DNA of 34,818 bases. It comes from a virus. Positions within the stretch are counted from its first letter, which is position 1, and each line of letters begins with the position of its first letter. The notes under the pieces are model-generated. The model saw nothing but the letters and a program-made list of their open reading frames with translations. It was not told the origin of the DNA and made no database searches. Positions 27,234-34,603 of the stretch are shown here, piece after piece. The stretch covers positions 1 to 34,818 of IMG/VR virus record IMGVR_UViG_3300010354_000279; one strand, given 5' to 3'. The position numbers and the translations under genes are program-made.

Positions 27234-28937
27234 TGCTTCATTGCCGACATCATCAATTCCCACCACTGGTAGATATGGAGTTTGATAAGTATTCAAGAAT
27301 GTCTTGAATGCATTAGCATTTGGACAACGATCAATAAATCTTTGTTGTCCTGTTGGAACAAAACTATCGGGAAAAACTTGAAGGGCATTGTGTGGTAACA
27401 TGAAGTGGGGTATTGTTCTGTTTGTTCCAGTATCTCCAGGCAGATCAAATCTATCTATTAGATTTCTTGCAGCATAGATGTGCAAGAATTGCAACCCATC
27501 CATAAATGTTGCAGCACCAGGTTCTTCTGGTGCTTTATAGATGGGTATTCTTCTGTCTCCATCTGATCCAGTTTCTCCAAATGCATTGAGATCCGTATAT
27601 CTTGCTGGTGATCTATTGAAACTGAATCTTGCTGTTTTGGGCCCAACTCCACCCCAACGATAATTTCTCATATATTTCACTCTACCCAACTCACTGTATC
27701 TGTGCTTTGTTGGATCGGGATAATATGACCAATCTTCCGCAGAGATAACATTCATACCTAAGTATGGAGAAGGCTCCAATGCACCATTGTCTAATCTTGT
27801 TTTGACATGAGGGCCAGCCTCAACCCAAAGCCGATCTAGCCCTACTTGATCTTTTAACCAAGAGAAGAATTCCCACCAACCCATTTGTGCTTGTCCAGAA
27901 AGCAAATTTCCAGGAATATATGCTCCTGGTTCTTCTCCGGGACAAGTTGAAAGAGCATCTAAACCTATTAGCATTCCACACTCAATAAGAGGTTGCACCG
28001 AGTCCTTGAGTCTTTGGAGAGCATCATCATAACTAAGAGCAAAAAGCCTGTTCCATCTTGGATACTGATTTTCTTCTTCTGCACCGTATCTGGATATTGT
28101 GCCGTTATATGTCAATACCGTTATTGGATCATTAGGATTAAACCATTCTGTAATTATTTGCCATTGTTGATTTGTTAATTTTCCTTGTCTTCCTGATATT
28201 AAGGCTTTCCAAACATCAATGAAATCATTTGTCAACCAAGCCATTGGGCTACCCCACTGTATTCCTAAGTCACTCCAACCATCTCTTGCGCAGATGAAAG
28301 AATCTGCCTGATATGAAAGATTTTCCCAATTTTGAAATATTGGATTGAGCACAGGTAAAACTGGTCTTCCAAACGGAGAATGTAATTCAAACTGCCTAGC
28401 ACCCCATTGATACCATGCACGAATAGACCACGGATGAACTTGACCTGATCCAGCAGGATTATATCCTTCAAATGCAGCACCTTGACCATTGATAAAATCA
28501 AACCAAGTGAAAGAACCATTTTCACCACCAAATGCACAGGCACGGCTATAAGGAGCAGCAGTTACAACATCTCCATCAAAATTATATGCTACCCAAACCC
28601 TGTCCATTATGTTTTGTTCAACTGATCTGAATGCAGCAAAAGAAAATGCTTGAACCTCATCTGGTAAAGACGGAGTGGGAGAATTTATTTTTGAAATGAT
28701 ATTATCATATTTTTCCGCACCGTCTAAAACCTGAGTTTTTGTATTTTCTATTATTTGCTTTATATTAGTTACAGTTTGATCTGATACAGAGTCAGTAGAA
28801 GTTGTTATGTTTGGCTGTATGGTATATTCGTGTATAGTAACATTGTCTAGTGGAGTTTTGATAACAGAAGCACCTTGAGTGAGGTCTTTCTTTCCCACCA
28901 ATGTTGTGTTTTTATATTGTCCAGAAAAACTAGCCAT
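27228..28937 (-). CDS. Baseplate-region protein, possible TIM-barrel enzyme-like domain
   Basis: I do not recognise a named family for this 569-residue protein. Residues 1-110 are polar and look like a virion-attachment segment (TNIKQIIENTKTQVLDGAEK). From ~113 on, hydrophobic strands alternate with amphipathic helices as in a (beta/alpha)8 barrel: VWVAYNF (114-120), RQFELHSPFG (181-190), PITVLTYNG (271-279), GMLIGLDALS (321-330), DRLWVEAGPH (368-377), GMNVISAEDW (394-403). Acidic residues E184, D327, E373 and E401/D402 fall at predicted strand ends, where glycoside hydrolases place catalytic acids. Tryptophan is abundant (IRAWYQWGA, EDWSYY). It is placed between the gp7-like and gp8 wedge genes, so it is presumably a baseplate component. 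An enzymatic role is inference; a purely structural barrel is equally possible. Confidence 0.78.
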   Translation of the reverse strand: MASFSGQYKNTTLVGKKDLTQGASVIKTPLDNVTIHEYTIQPNITTSTDSVSDQTVTNIKQIIENTKTQVLDGAEKYDNIISKINSPTPSLPDEVQAFSFAAFRSVEQNIMDRVWVAYNFDGDVVTAAPYSRACAFGGENGSFTWFDFINGQGAAFEGYNPAGSGQVHPWSIRAWYQWGARQFELHSPFGRPVLPVLNPIFQNWENLSYQADSFICARDGWSDLGIQWGSPMAWLTNDFIDVWKALISGRQGKLTNQQWQIITEWFNPNDPITVLTYNGTISRYGAEEENQYPRWNRLFALSYDDALQRLKDSVQPLIECGMLIGLDALSTCPGEEPGAYIPGNLLSGQAQMGWWEFFSWLKDQVGLDRLWVEAGPHVKTRLDNGALEPSPYLGMNVISAEDWSYYPDPTKHRYSELGRVKYMRNYRWGGVGPKTARFSFNRSPARYTDLNAFGETGSDGDRRIPIYKAPEEPGAATFMDGLQFLHIYAARNLIDRFDLPGDTGTNRTIPHFMLPHNALQVFPDSFVPTGQQRFIDRCPNANAFKTFLNTYQTPYLPVVGIDDVGNEAT

Positions 28938-28949
28938 TATATTCTCCTG

Positions 28950-30545
28950 TTACTGTGTAATTATAGGCACAAGCATTTTTGATACATCATCTATGCTTAT
29001 GTCTTGAAAGAGTGTTCCTGCTGGAATTGCTGTCATGCCTCTAGTAGAAGGATGGGGAAAAACAATCCAATGAGTTATTCCTGCAACTTGACTTTCGGTG
29101 TCATTTCTAAGGAATATTCTATCTGGTGCAAAATTTCCAAACAAGAAAGCAGTGTTTCCACCAGGACCGTTTGGTGGAGTTGCTCCTGGATTGACAAAAA
29201 CTGTTCCAACATTCCATTTAGAGAAAACCTTTCCCCAAGTTTTTGTTGGATTTTGGTCGCCAGCCTCTAGGGGATTGAAGGCAACCATTGATCCAGCACC
29301 AGTTCCAGCACACAATCCATATGATGCATAAGAGCCAATGCTTGGGTATTCATAAGCCATTATTCTGGTTTTATATTCTGTCGGCTTAGAGGTAATAATA
29401 TTATTGTACAGAGAATTGAATACTGCAAATCCAGCAGGATGTAAAATAGTTCTAAGTGCCTCTATGTACTCTTCTAGTGATCGTTTAGATTTTATAACAT
29501 ACGAGAACTGCTGATACTGAAAACTGTCTTGTATTCTAGATTCTTTATTCAATAAGTTTTTGGTATTTTCGTATTCATCAACTTGACTAGAAATAATACT
29601 CTTAGTAACAGACAGATCAGCACCAGTTCCAAAAGCCGTTTCAAAATAAACGGTGTCCGTTCCTGTATAGTTTACTGGATTTGAGAATAGTTTTACCTTT
29701 AATACGGAACCCCTTTCATCAGTATTTGAAACAAATCCTTTTATGAAATCTTGGTGGGTATTTCCAATGGAAAACATATCTCCAACAGCATAACCTGTAC
29801 CACCAGACACTATTTCCAATTCAGATACATTTGAAATAGCATAGTGATAGAAGAATTTTTTATCCTGTTCTATTACTGTTGGCATAAAATCAGACTCAAC
29901 AAAATTTCCAACAGGGTTTGAGAGAGAAAGTATGAAATATTCTTTGCCTCTTACGGATACTTCATTCGCATCTTCTATTGTTGCACTGCCGATAAGAGTA
30001 TCTACTCCTTCATACTGCTTTATTTGAAGTCCTTTAAGTTTAAAGGGATCAAACCCCAAAGATAAATTAGTGTAATCTTTCAAAAGATACATTTTGTAAT
30101 AGTCTCTGTAATTTCCAGAAGAAAGAACAAAGACATAATCACGGGGATACTCAATTGCAGTATCCGATCCAGTTATGATTTTGAATAACAGTTTGATTGA
30201 CTTTTCATTTCCCTTTATCTTGTAAAATTCACGAATATTCTTTATAAGGGTTCTTTCATCAATCACCCCATTTGCGTTCTCGGCAAATGTCTTTGGAAAT
30301 CCATATAGATAAGTATTCTTGAAATTTTTTAAGAATTCATCTGTGGTTGAGTCTATGTCGAAATATCTGTCTCCATTCTTTAGAAACTCAATAGGATTAC
30401 CATACTGATCCAACCACTCATAATATGCTTCCAAAAAGTCTACAAATAAAGGATATTCCTCCAGTATAAATCGGGGAACAGATTGCTTTATGACTTTCGA
30501 GAAGCCACTTCTTCTAGCAGTTAGTGATTGGTTCGATGTTGCCAT
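28950..30545 (-). CDS. 7: Baseplate wedge protein, similar to C-terminal part of gp7
   Basis: This 531-residue protein begins with VPRFILEEYPLFVDFLEAYY EWLDQYG, then TLIKNIREFYKIKGNEKSIK and LLFKIITGSDTAIEYP. These parallel the C-terminal third of T4 gp7, where an 'FEAFCEAYIQYL' segment is followed by 'RFFESRSYDFYSTKGIEASY' and 'KFLFKVLYNEEVEIE'. Later, LHPAGFAVFNSLYNNIITSK aligns with the gp7 'VHPVGFGFIAITLL' segment. T4 gp7 has 1032 residues, so this version lacks the N-terminal half and corresponds to the short wedge protein of marine T4-like phages. Its position directly after gene 6 is that of T4 gene 7. The last ~130 residues are proline/glycine-rich and unassigned. The upstream Shine-Dalgarno is GGAAG. 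Confidence 0.8.
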   Translation of the reverse strand: MATSNQSLTARRSGFSKVIKQSVPRFILEEYPLFVDFLEAYYEWLDQYGNPIEFLKNGDRYFDIDSTTDEFLKNFKNTYLYGFPKTFAENANGVIDERTLIKNIREFYKIKGNEKSIKLLFKIITGSDTAIEYPRDYVFVLSSGNYRDYYKMYLLKDYTNLSLGFDPFKLKGLQIKQYEGVDTLIGSATIEDANEVSVRGKEYFILSLSNPVGNFVESDFMPTVIEQDKKFFYHYAISNVSELEIVSGGTGYAVGDMFSIGNTHQDFIKGFVSNTDERGSVLKVKLFSNPVNYTGTDTVYFETAFGTGADLSVTKSIISSQVDEYENTKNLLNKESRIQDSFQYQQFSYVIKSKRSLEEYIEALRTILHPAGFAVFNSLYNNIITSKPTEYKTRIMAYEYPSIGSYASYGLCAGTGAGSMVAFNPLEAGDQNPTKTWGKVFSKWNVGTVFVNPGATPPNGPGGNTAFLFGNFAPDRIFLRNDTESQVAGITHWIVFPHPSTRGMTAIPAGTLFQDISIDDVSKMLVPIITQ

Positions 30546-30546
30546 A

Positions 30547-32523
30547 CTATATTCTTCCGAGTGTAGGTAGTGTTATCGGCACACTATTTGGTAGAGGCGG
30601 TGTGAAAGGTGCTGTTGGAACTGTGTACGGAGAGAAACCAAAGGCTATTCCAGAAGGAGAAACCAAAACAGGGCCTTCGGGGAGAATACCTCTAGATGAA
30701 AGTGAATCAGTAAAATCTTTTGATGCACCACGCATATTTCTTTGAACTTCATCATTTGTCATAACTTCAATATAAATGGACTCGGTATTTGTTGTTATGA
30801 TCTTATTTTTCATGGCAAATATGTCATTTGATTCTGGTGTTATTCTTATTTTGATGTGATCTGTATTTCCAAAATCGTTAGGCATAAACTCAAATATTGT
30901 AAGATTTCCACTGAAATAATCAACCTCTCCAGCGTTTTCTACAATGATGATTTTGTTGTCTCCCTCACCACTAACAATAGAGAGAAGTCCATTACCATTA
31001 TCTTCGATGTAACAACTCTTTATTTCTCCAACAGCATTTTTATATCCAAACAAAGATGATCGAACTCCTCCTCTATAACCATTGTAGGGGTGGTATATTC
31101 TGTTATAGAAACGAAGGTCAATCAATGTTGGGTATATTGTGCTAGGTCTTATCTGTTGTTCAATGTTTAGTTTTAGTTGTGTTCCTAAAATAGAAGAATC
31201 AACTTCATCTAATAATTTATTCAGTTTAGATGTATACAGAGAAACATCAAATTTTTCCAAGACTTCATCAAAGTATTCTAGAGCCTTTTGTCTTTGTAGT
31301 GCTCCTATTTCATTTCTGGATAGAGAAGTCTTTGAAGGATCAAAGTTTGTGTTTATTGTCAAGAATGCATAGAGGTATTCTGGATCAACTATTTCTGGAA
31401 CTATTCCAACCATTGATTTTTCTTTGATAGAATTTGATAGTTGTCTTTTATCAAGATCAGATATTTTAAGCCCACCAGTTGGTTTTATTGAAACAAATAC
31501 CTTTCCATATTGAGGTGGGTTGTTTTCTTCCCCACCCCAAACCTTTACCGTTTCTGCCTGTGGGTATAAAGAGTAAATGGTGCTTTCGTAATCTTTTGCC
31601 GTTACACTTCTGTTCTGAGCAGAGAAAGCCTTTACTGCATTTTTTCTTATGCTTGTTACATCCTCTGCTTCTCCACCACCAGTTGCTGGAGAAACTGTTG
31701 TTATTGCTGCACCAGACATAACAAAGGTAGAGTAGAAGTTTCCTTCTTCTCCACCAGATTGTAGATATTCGATATAGACTAAATTTCCGTCGTTTAGTCT
31801 CTTACCAAGAACACCATCTCCAAAGAATACTTCATATTGACCATCATATGCTGCTTGTAAGAAGAATACTCTTTGACCCTCTCCTAATTGTGTAAAATCT
31901 TTTGCTAAGTACCAAGTTTCGGTATCATCTTCCGACATTGCTGCACTTTGTCTTATCTTCACACGAATAGTTGATATATCTGCATTCGATGGAACAAGGA
32001 ATTTTCTCTCTCTTATTCTTTCATCATAAACATATGTAAGAGTTTGGAGAAATCCCTCAGAAACAACAGCATCGGTTACTTTCCAATTATTAGTTCCTAC
32101 TTGAGTGTATTCATAGTCTTCTAAAAAAGTAAATGTTCTTGATTCTGTTTGGTTATTATCATTTTTGTAAGTTCCTATGAGAGTATCACCACGATTGATA
32201 GACCCTGATGTTGTTCTCTGAAGATTTATCACAGCCCTTGCTGATGTTGTTGATCTGGGAACATAGTTCAACATCTTTGCGTGGGACACCACTGAATCTT
32301 TTTTAGATGCACTGTCTAGAAACATCTCATTTCCGACCATGCTTGCATAAAAAGCAGCATAGTGTGTATTGTATGCCAATATATCCATTAGGATATTCAT
32401 GGACGATCCTTCAAAATCATAACCACTTAGGCTCGACTTCGACTTGAGATAATTCTTCAAATTAGTCTTGATTCCTTCAAAATCAAGTTCTGTTATGTCC
32501 AAATAGTTTTCGTTATTCGCCAT
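30547..32523 (-). CDS. 6: Baseplate wedge protein (gp6)
   Basis: This is the wedge subunit whose dimers form the continuous inner ring of the baseplate and trigger sheath contraction. It has 658 residues (T4 gp6 has 660). It contains the typical N-terminal region NYLDITELDFEGIKTNLKNY, FEGSSMNILMDILAYNTHYA, MVGNEMFLDSASKKDSVVSH and AKMLNYVPRSTTSARAVI. The middle has GQYEVFFGDGVLGKRLNDGN and YESTIYSLYPQAETVKVWGG, as in gp6/baseplate J-like proteins. The C-terminal ~40 residues are proline-rich. The gene starts directly after the gp25 stop (TAAATG) with the ribosome-binding site GAGGTTGAG. Confidence 0.94.
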   Translation of the reverse strand: MANNENYLDITELDFEGIKTNLKNYLKSKSSLSGYDFEGSSMNILMDILAYNTHYAAFYASMVGNEMFLDSASKKDSVVSHAKMLNYVPRSTTSARAVINLQRTTSGSINRGDTLIGTYKNDNNQTESRTFTFLEDYEYTQVGTNNWKVTDAVVSEGFLQTLTYVYDERIRERKFLVPSNADISTIRVKIRQSAAMSEDDTETWYLAKDFTQLGEGQRVFFLQAAYDGQYEVFFGDGVLGKRLNDGNLVYIEYLQSGGEEGNFYSTFVMSGAAITTVSPATGGGEAEDVTSIRKNAVKAFSAQNRSVTAKDYESTIYSLYPQAETVKVWGGEENNPPQYGKVFVSIKPTGGLKISDLDKRQLSNSIKEKSMVGIVPEIVDPEYLYAFLTINTNFDPSKTSLSRNEIGALQRQKALEYFDEVLEKFDVSLYTSKLNKLLDEVDSSILGTQLKLNIEQQIRPSTIYPTLIDLRFYNRIYHPYNGYRGGVRSSLFGYKNAVGEIKSCYIEDNGNGLLSIVSGEGDNKIIIVENAGEVDYFSGNLTIFEFMPNDFGNTDHIKIRITPESNDIFAMKNKIITTNTESIYIEVMTNDEVQRNMRGASKDFTDSLSSRGILPEGPVLVSPSGIAFGFSPYTVPTAPFTPPLPNSVPITLPTLGRI

Positions 32524-32916
32524 TTATCTCAACCTCTCTACAGGTAGGAACAGTTGTAATGATTCTCTTGATCCACTTTTTTTCACAGTAAATGATAGGT
32601 CTACTTGATATTTATTATCTTCTGGATAAGGTGTAACAGTTACATTCAGTGTCGATATTCTAGGTTCATATTGCTCAACAAGATATTTTATGTTTGTTTT
32701 CATAAGTGTTGCAGTTGCTACATCCATCGGTTCGAATAAAACTTCATATAAGGGAGATGAAATCTCTCTATTGAATGGTTTATCAAACGGAGCCAACCGT
32801 AATAGATTTTTTATCGCAATTTTGATAGCAGCCTCGCCAGATGAAGAGGAAAGATCACTAGAAAGAGGATGGGATTTGAATGAAAAGTCAAAATCCTTGT
32901 ATATCTGTTCAGCCAT
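32524..32916 (-). CDS. 25: Baseplate wedge / sheath initiator (gp25)
   Basis: This gp25-like subunit starts sheath assembly on the baseplate. It has 130 residues (T4 gp25 has 132). The family features are visible: IKIAIKNLLRLAPFDKPFNR, then SPLYEVLFEP, and the conserved EPR motif at residues 84-86 in VEQYEPRISTLNV, followed by the beta segment KYQVDLSFTV. The EPR motif is the signature of gp25-type sheath initiators in phages, T6SS (TssE) and other contractile systems. The gene lies directly before gene 6, as in marine T4-like phages; in T4, gene 53 holds that place. It starts one base after the preceding stop (TAAAATG) with GAGGAAG as Shine-Dalgarno. Confidence 0.94.
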   Translation of the reverse strand: MAEQIYKDFDFSFKSHPLSSDLSSSSGEAAIKIAIKNLLRLAPFDKPFNREISSPLYEVLFEPMDVATATLMKTNIKYLVEQYEPRISTLNVTVTPYPEDNKYQVDLSFTVKKSGSRESLQLFLPVERLR

Positions 32917-32917
32917 T

Positions 32918-33580
32918 TTACTTCTTCCTCTCGGTACTCAGAACAAACTCTATACTATTTCTGGCTTCACTGAATTTATCATAAAAGCGATCATTCTGAA
33001 CTCTGTCCGCAAACTCCCATGCACACCATTCACAGAGAATACATCCTATTTCTTCTCTTTTAGTGCTTCTTAACGGAAGAACTGAAAACATAAGAACATG
33101 GTTGGACTGAAGATAAGATTTAAAGAACGAATCTTTCAGAGTGCCAGTATTTATCAGATTTGGTTCATTTTCATGTGCCATTTCCAAAAGATCTGCAAAC
33201 AGAGACACCATAATATCATTACTACCAGGAAGAGTTGGCTTCATTCCAGGATGACAAGATTCGTGGGTCATTGACATTTTTTTCATAGATTTCCCATTAG
33301 AGAAAAATCCTCCGTTGTGATACTGAAGAACCTTTACTCTACAGGCATCGGTATCGTACCGTAGACGGTTCAAAAATTCATTTATGTTTTTGTCCACGGA
33401 GAAATCAGGTGATTTCTTAGGCTTTTTCTCGCCTTTCCATAGATCAGTTAAAAAATCACTTACTGGTTTTCTTATCTTTATCCAACCTATGACTAAACCA
33501 GCAATTATTGCTGCCAACATGACACTAATTTCAAACCAATACTTCATGTTTTGGAACAATTCCCCTGTATCTTCAGTCAT
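32918..33580 (-). CDS. Single-pass membrane protein with GAF-like soluble domain
   Basis: I do not recognise a named family for this 220-residue protein. Residues ~16-35 (FEISVMLAAIIAGLVIGWIK) form one transmembrane segment followed by a positively charged stretch (KIRK, KGEKKPKKS), so the soluble part probably faces the cytoplasm. The soluble part has RVKVLQYHNGGFFSNGKSMK at 81-100, then KMSMTHESC, and IGCILCEWCAWEF at 178-190. This V-L-Q-Y-H-N-G / M-S-x-T-x-E arrangement looks like a GAF-type sensor fold, and C180, C183 and C186 could bind a ligand or metal. The start shares ATGA with the PAAR-like gene stop. A lysis, sensing or membrane-docking role can be imagined, but none is shown. Confidence 0.75.
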   Translation of the reverse strand: MTEDTGELFQNMKYWFEISVMLAAIIAGLVIGWIKIRKPVSDFLTDLWKGEKKPKKSPDFSVDKNINEFLNRLRYDTDACRVKVLQYHNGGFFSNGKSMKKMSMTHESCHPGMKPTLPGSNDIMVSLFADLLEMAHENEPNLINTGTLKDSFFKSYLQSNHVLMFSVLPLRSTKREEIGCILCEWCAWEFADRVQNDRFYDKFSEARNSIEFVLSTERKK

Positions 33581-33864
33581 CTTGATACTCCGTATTTTCC
33601 TCCAAGATCACCGTTGACCGATCCTGCACGGGAATGCGGGTCTTTCACGGGGTTTCCATTAACAGTGAATCTTGAGCCTAAGTCCGCACCTAAAACCACA
33701 GTGCGTCCGTCCGCTAATCGGACAGTATCGGAGGATTGCAATACAGGGCTACCATTGGCTGTGTGCTTGGACGATAGAAGACCAACAACAGGCTTTGCTG
33801 TTCTTCTTCCATTTGAATCTGTGTAGATGAACAGATCGCCCGATTTTCCTACTGGTGTTCCCAT
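33577..33864 (-). CDS. PAAR-like tail-tip protein (gene 5.4 position)
   Basis: This 95-residue glycine-rich beta protein lies where T4 has gene 5.4, the PAAR protein that sharpens the gp5 spike. Two similar units are visible: SKHTANGSPVLQSSDTV and SRFTVNGNPVKDPHSRAG. This T-x-N-G-x-P-V repeat and the glycine/valine turns (LADGRTVVLGADLG) recall the short-hairpin PAAR cone, and two histidines could take part in metal binding at the tip. I start at the ATG at 33864 because GGAGG stands five bases before it. The ATG at 33876 has no site and would add four residues. The stop overlaps the next start (ATGA). GC is high (31 of 60 at 33661-33720). PAAR identity is probable, not certain. Confidence 0.7.
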   Translation of the reverse strand: MGTPVGKSGDLFIYTDSNGRRTAKPVVGLLSSKHTANGSPVLQSSDTVRLADGRTVVLGADLGSRFTVNGNPVKDPHSRAGSVNGDLGGKYGVSR

Positions 33865-33869
33865 GACTT

Positions 33870-33874
33870 CCTCC
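33870..33874 (-). promoter_or_regulatory. Shine-Dalgarno site deciding the PAAR-like gene start
   Basis: GGAGG followed by AAGTC and ATG at 33864 is an ideal site. It overlaps codons 1-3 of the alternative upstream ATG (33876), which itself lacks a site, so the downstream ATG is preferred. Confidence 0.6.
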
Positions 33875-33879
33875 ATTAT

Positions 33880-33890
33880 CTTATGTATCG
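33880..33890 (-). promoter_or_regulatory. Candidate late promoter before the PAAR-like gene
   Basis: The minus strand reads CGATACATAAG in the 56-base gap between the HAD gene and the PAAR-like gene. GATACATAA differs at one base from the TATACATAA before the sheath gene. If active it would give a very short leader of about 10 bases before the 33864 start. This is the weakest of the three related elements. Confidence 0.35.
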
Positions 33891-33920
33891 GAGGTTTGTG
33901 TAGTAAAACAATACAGGATA

Positions 33921-34235
33921 TTATGAGAATTTATTTTGAACTTTTCTATCCCAATCTTCGGGAGACATTGCCTTGTCATCTACAAAGATATCAACATCGG
34001 GCTTTCCAAACACTAATTTATGGTATTTAATACCAAAAGCAGCCATCTGATCTTCTGTGAGCCTTCTGTAGTCCTTGCCTGATCTAGAACCTCTGGCTGT
34101 GAACAATATGATAATGTTTCCACTGTCATACAGAGCATTCACAGCATCTATCCTGTGTTGTATGGGTGTTGAACTGCTGTAGTCACCGTCTTGGGTGTGA
34201 ACAAGGGTGTTGTCTATATCAAAGGCGTACCTCAT
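33921..34235 (-). CDS. Small HAD-superfamily phosphatase (EcbF/BcbF-like)
   Basis: This 104-residue minimal HAD protein shows motif I in FDIDNTL with nucleophile D6 and D8, motif II in FTARG with T46, and motif III/IV in FGKPDVDIFVDDKA with K78 and D86/D87. The overall pattern (a 'P...RI.AVNALYD.G' segment, then 'TARGS..GKDYRRLTEDQ' and 'FGIKYHKLVFGKP') is that of the small phosphatases found in capsule and LPS gene clusters and in some phages (the group I remember as EcbF/BcbF). It lacks a large cap domain, so it may act on an exposed phosphate such as a sugar phosphate or polymer end. Its ATG overlaps the cupin stop (ATGA), suggesting one pathway with the cupin and epimerase. The substrate is unknown. 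Confidence 0.85.
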   Translation of the reverse strand: MRYAFDIDNTLVHTQDGDYSSSTPIQHRIDAVNALYDSGNIIILFTARGSRSGKDYRRLTEDQMAAFGIKYHKLVFGKPDVDIFVDDKAMSPEDWDRKVQNKFS

Positions 34236-34603
34236 CTTTGGCTGTCCCCTGGTGCTACTCTGTAACTATCATCATCAAAATGCGGAGTGGATACTTCGAA
34301 AATAACAGAATCTTCAAGAGCCTCAACTTGGTGTGGCTGTCCACGCTTGTTTCGGACAACATCTCCAACCGAAAGAATCTCACAGTGCTGCTTTCCGTTC
34401 TTTGGATCAATCCACGAAAGAGATACCTTGCCTTTGGCAATATACCAAGTCTCATCCTTTAGGATATGGAAGTGCATACTGCCTTTGCTGCCCTCTTTGA
34501 AGTTCAGCAGTTTGCCACAGTATTCGCTGTTGTTTGCAAATACCGTCTCTGACCCCCATCCCTTTTGGATGATCTCTGCTTTTTCTTTCCGTGTATCAGC
34601 CAT
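34232..34603 (-). CDS. Small cupin, sugar-isomerase type
   Basis: This 123-residue single-domain cupin matches cupin motif 1 exactly: G41, then HFH at 44-46, E51 four residues later and G58 (MHFHILKDETWYIAKG). Motif 2 is represented by G80...RGQPHQV with H91. H44, H46, E51 and H91 would hold a divalent metal. The N-terminal KGWGSETVFANNSEY is typical of cupins related to the mannose-6-phosphate isomerase C-domain / sugar-nucleotide group. It may isomerise, epimerise or bind a sugar phosphate. The start lies inside the end of the epimerase gene (8-base overlap) and the stop overlaps the HAD gene start. GC is 30 of 60 at 34321-34380, higher than in the fibre genes. Confidence 0.82.
   Translation of the reverse strand: MADTRKEKAEIIQKGWGSETVFANNSEYCGKLLNFKEGSKGSMHFHILKDETWYIAKGKVSLSWIDPKNGKQHCEILSVGDVVRNKRGQPHQVEALEDSVIFEVSTPHFDDDSYRVAPGDSQR

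Noticed and set aside
30524-30745. Plus-strand frame over the end of gene 6
   Set aside because: It is antisense to the proline-rich C-terminus of gp6, which explains its glycine-rich look; all other genes are on the minus strand.
33865-33876. Upstream ATG for the PAAR-like gene
   Set aside because: It has no ribosome-binding site, while its own first codons form the GGAGG site for the ATG at 33864.
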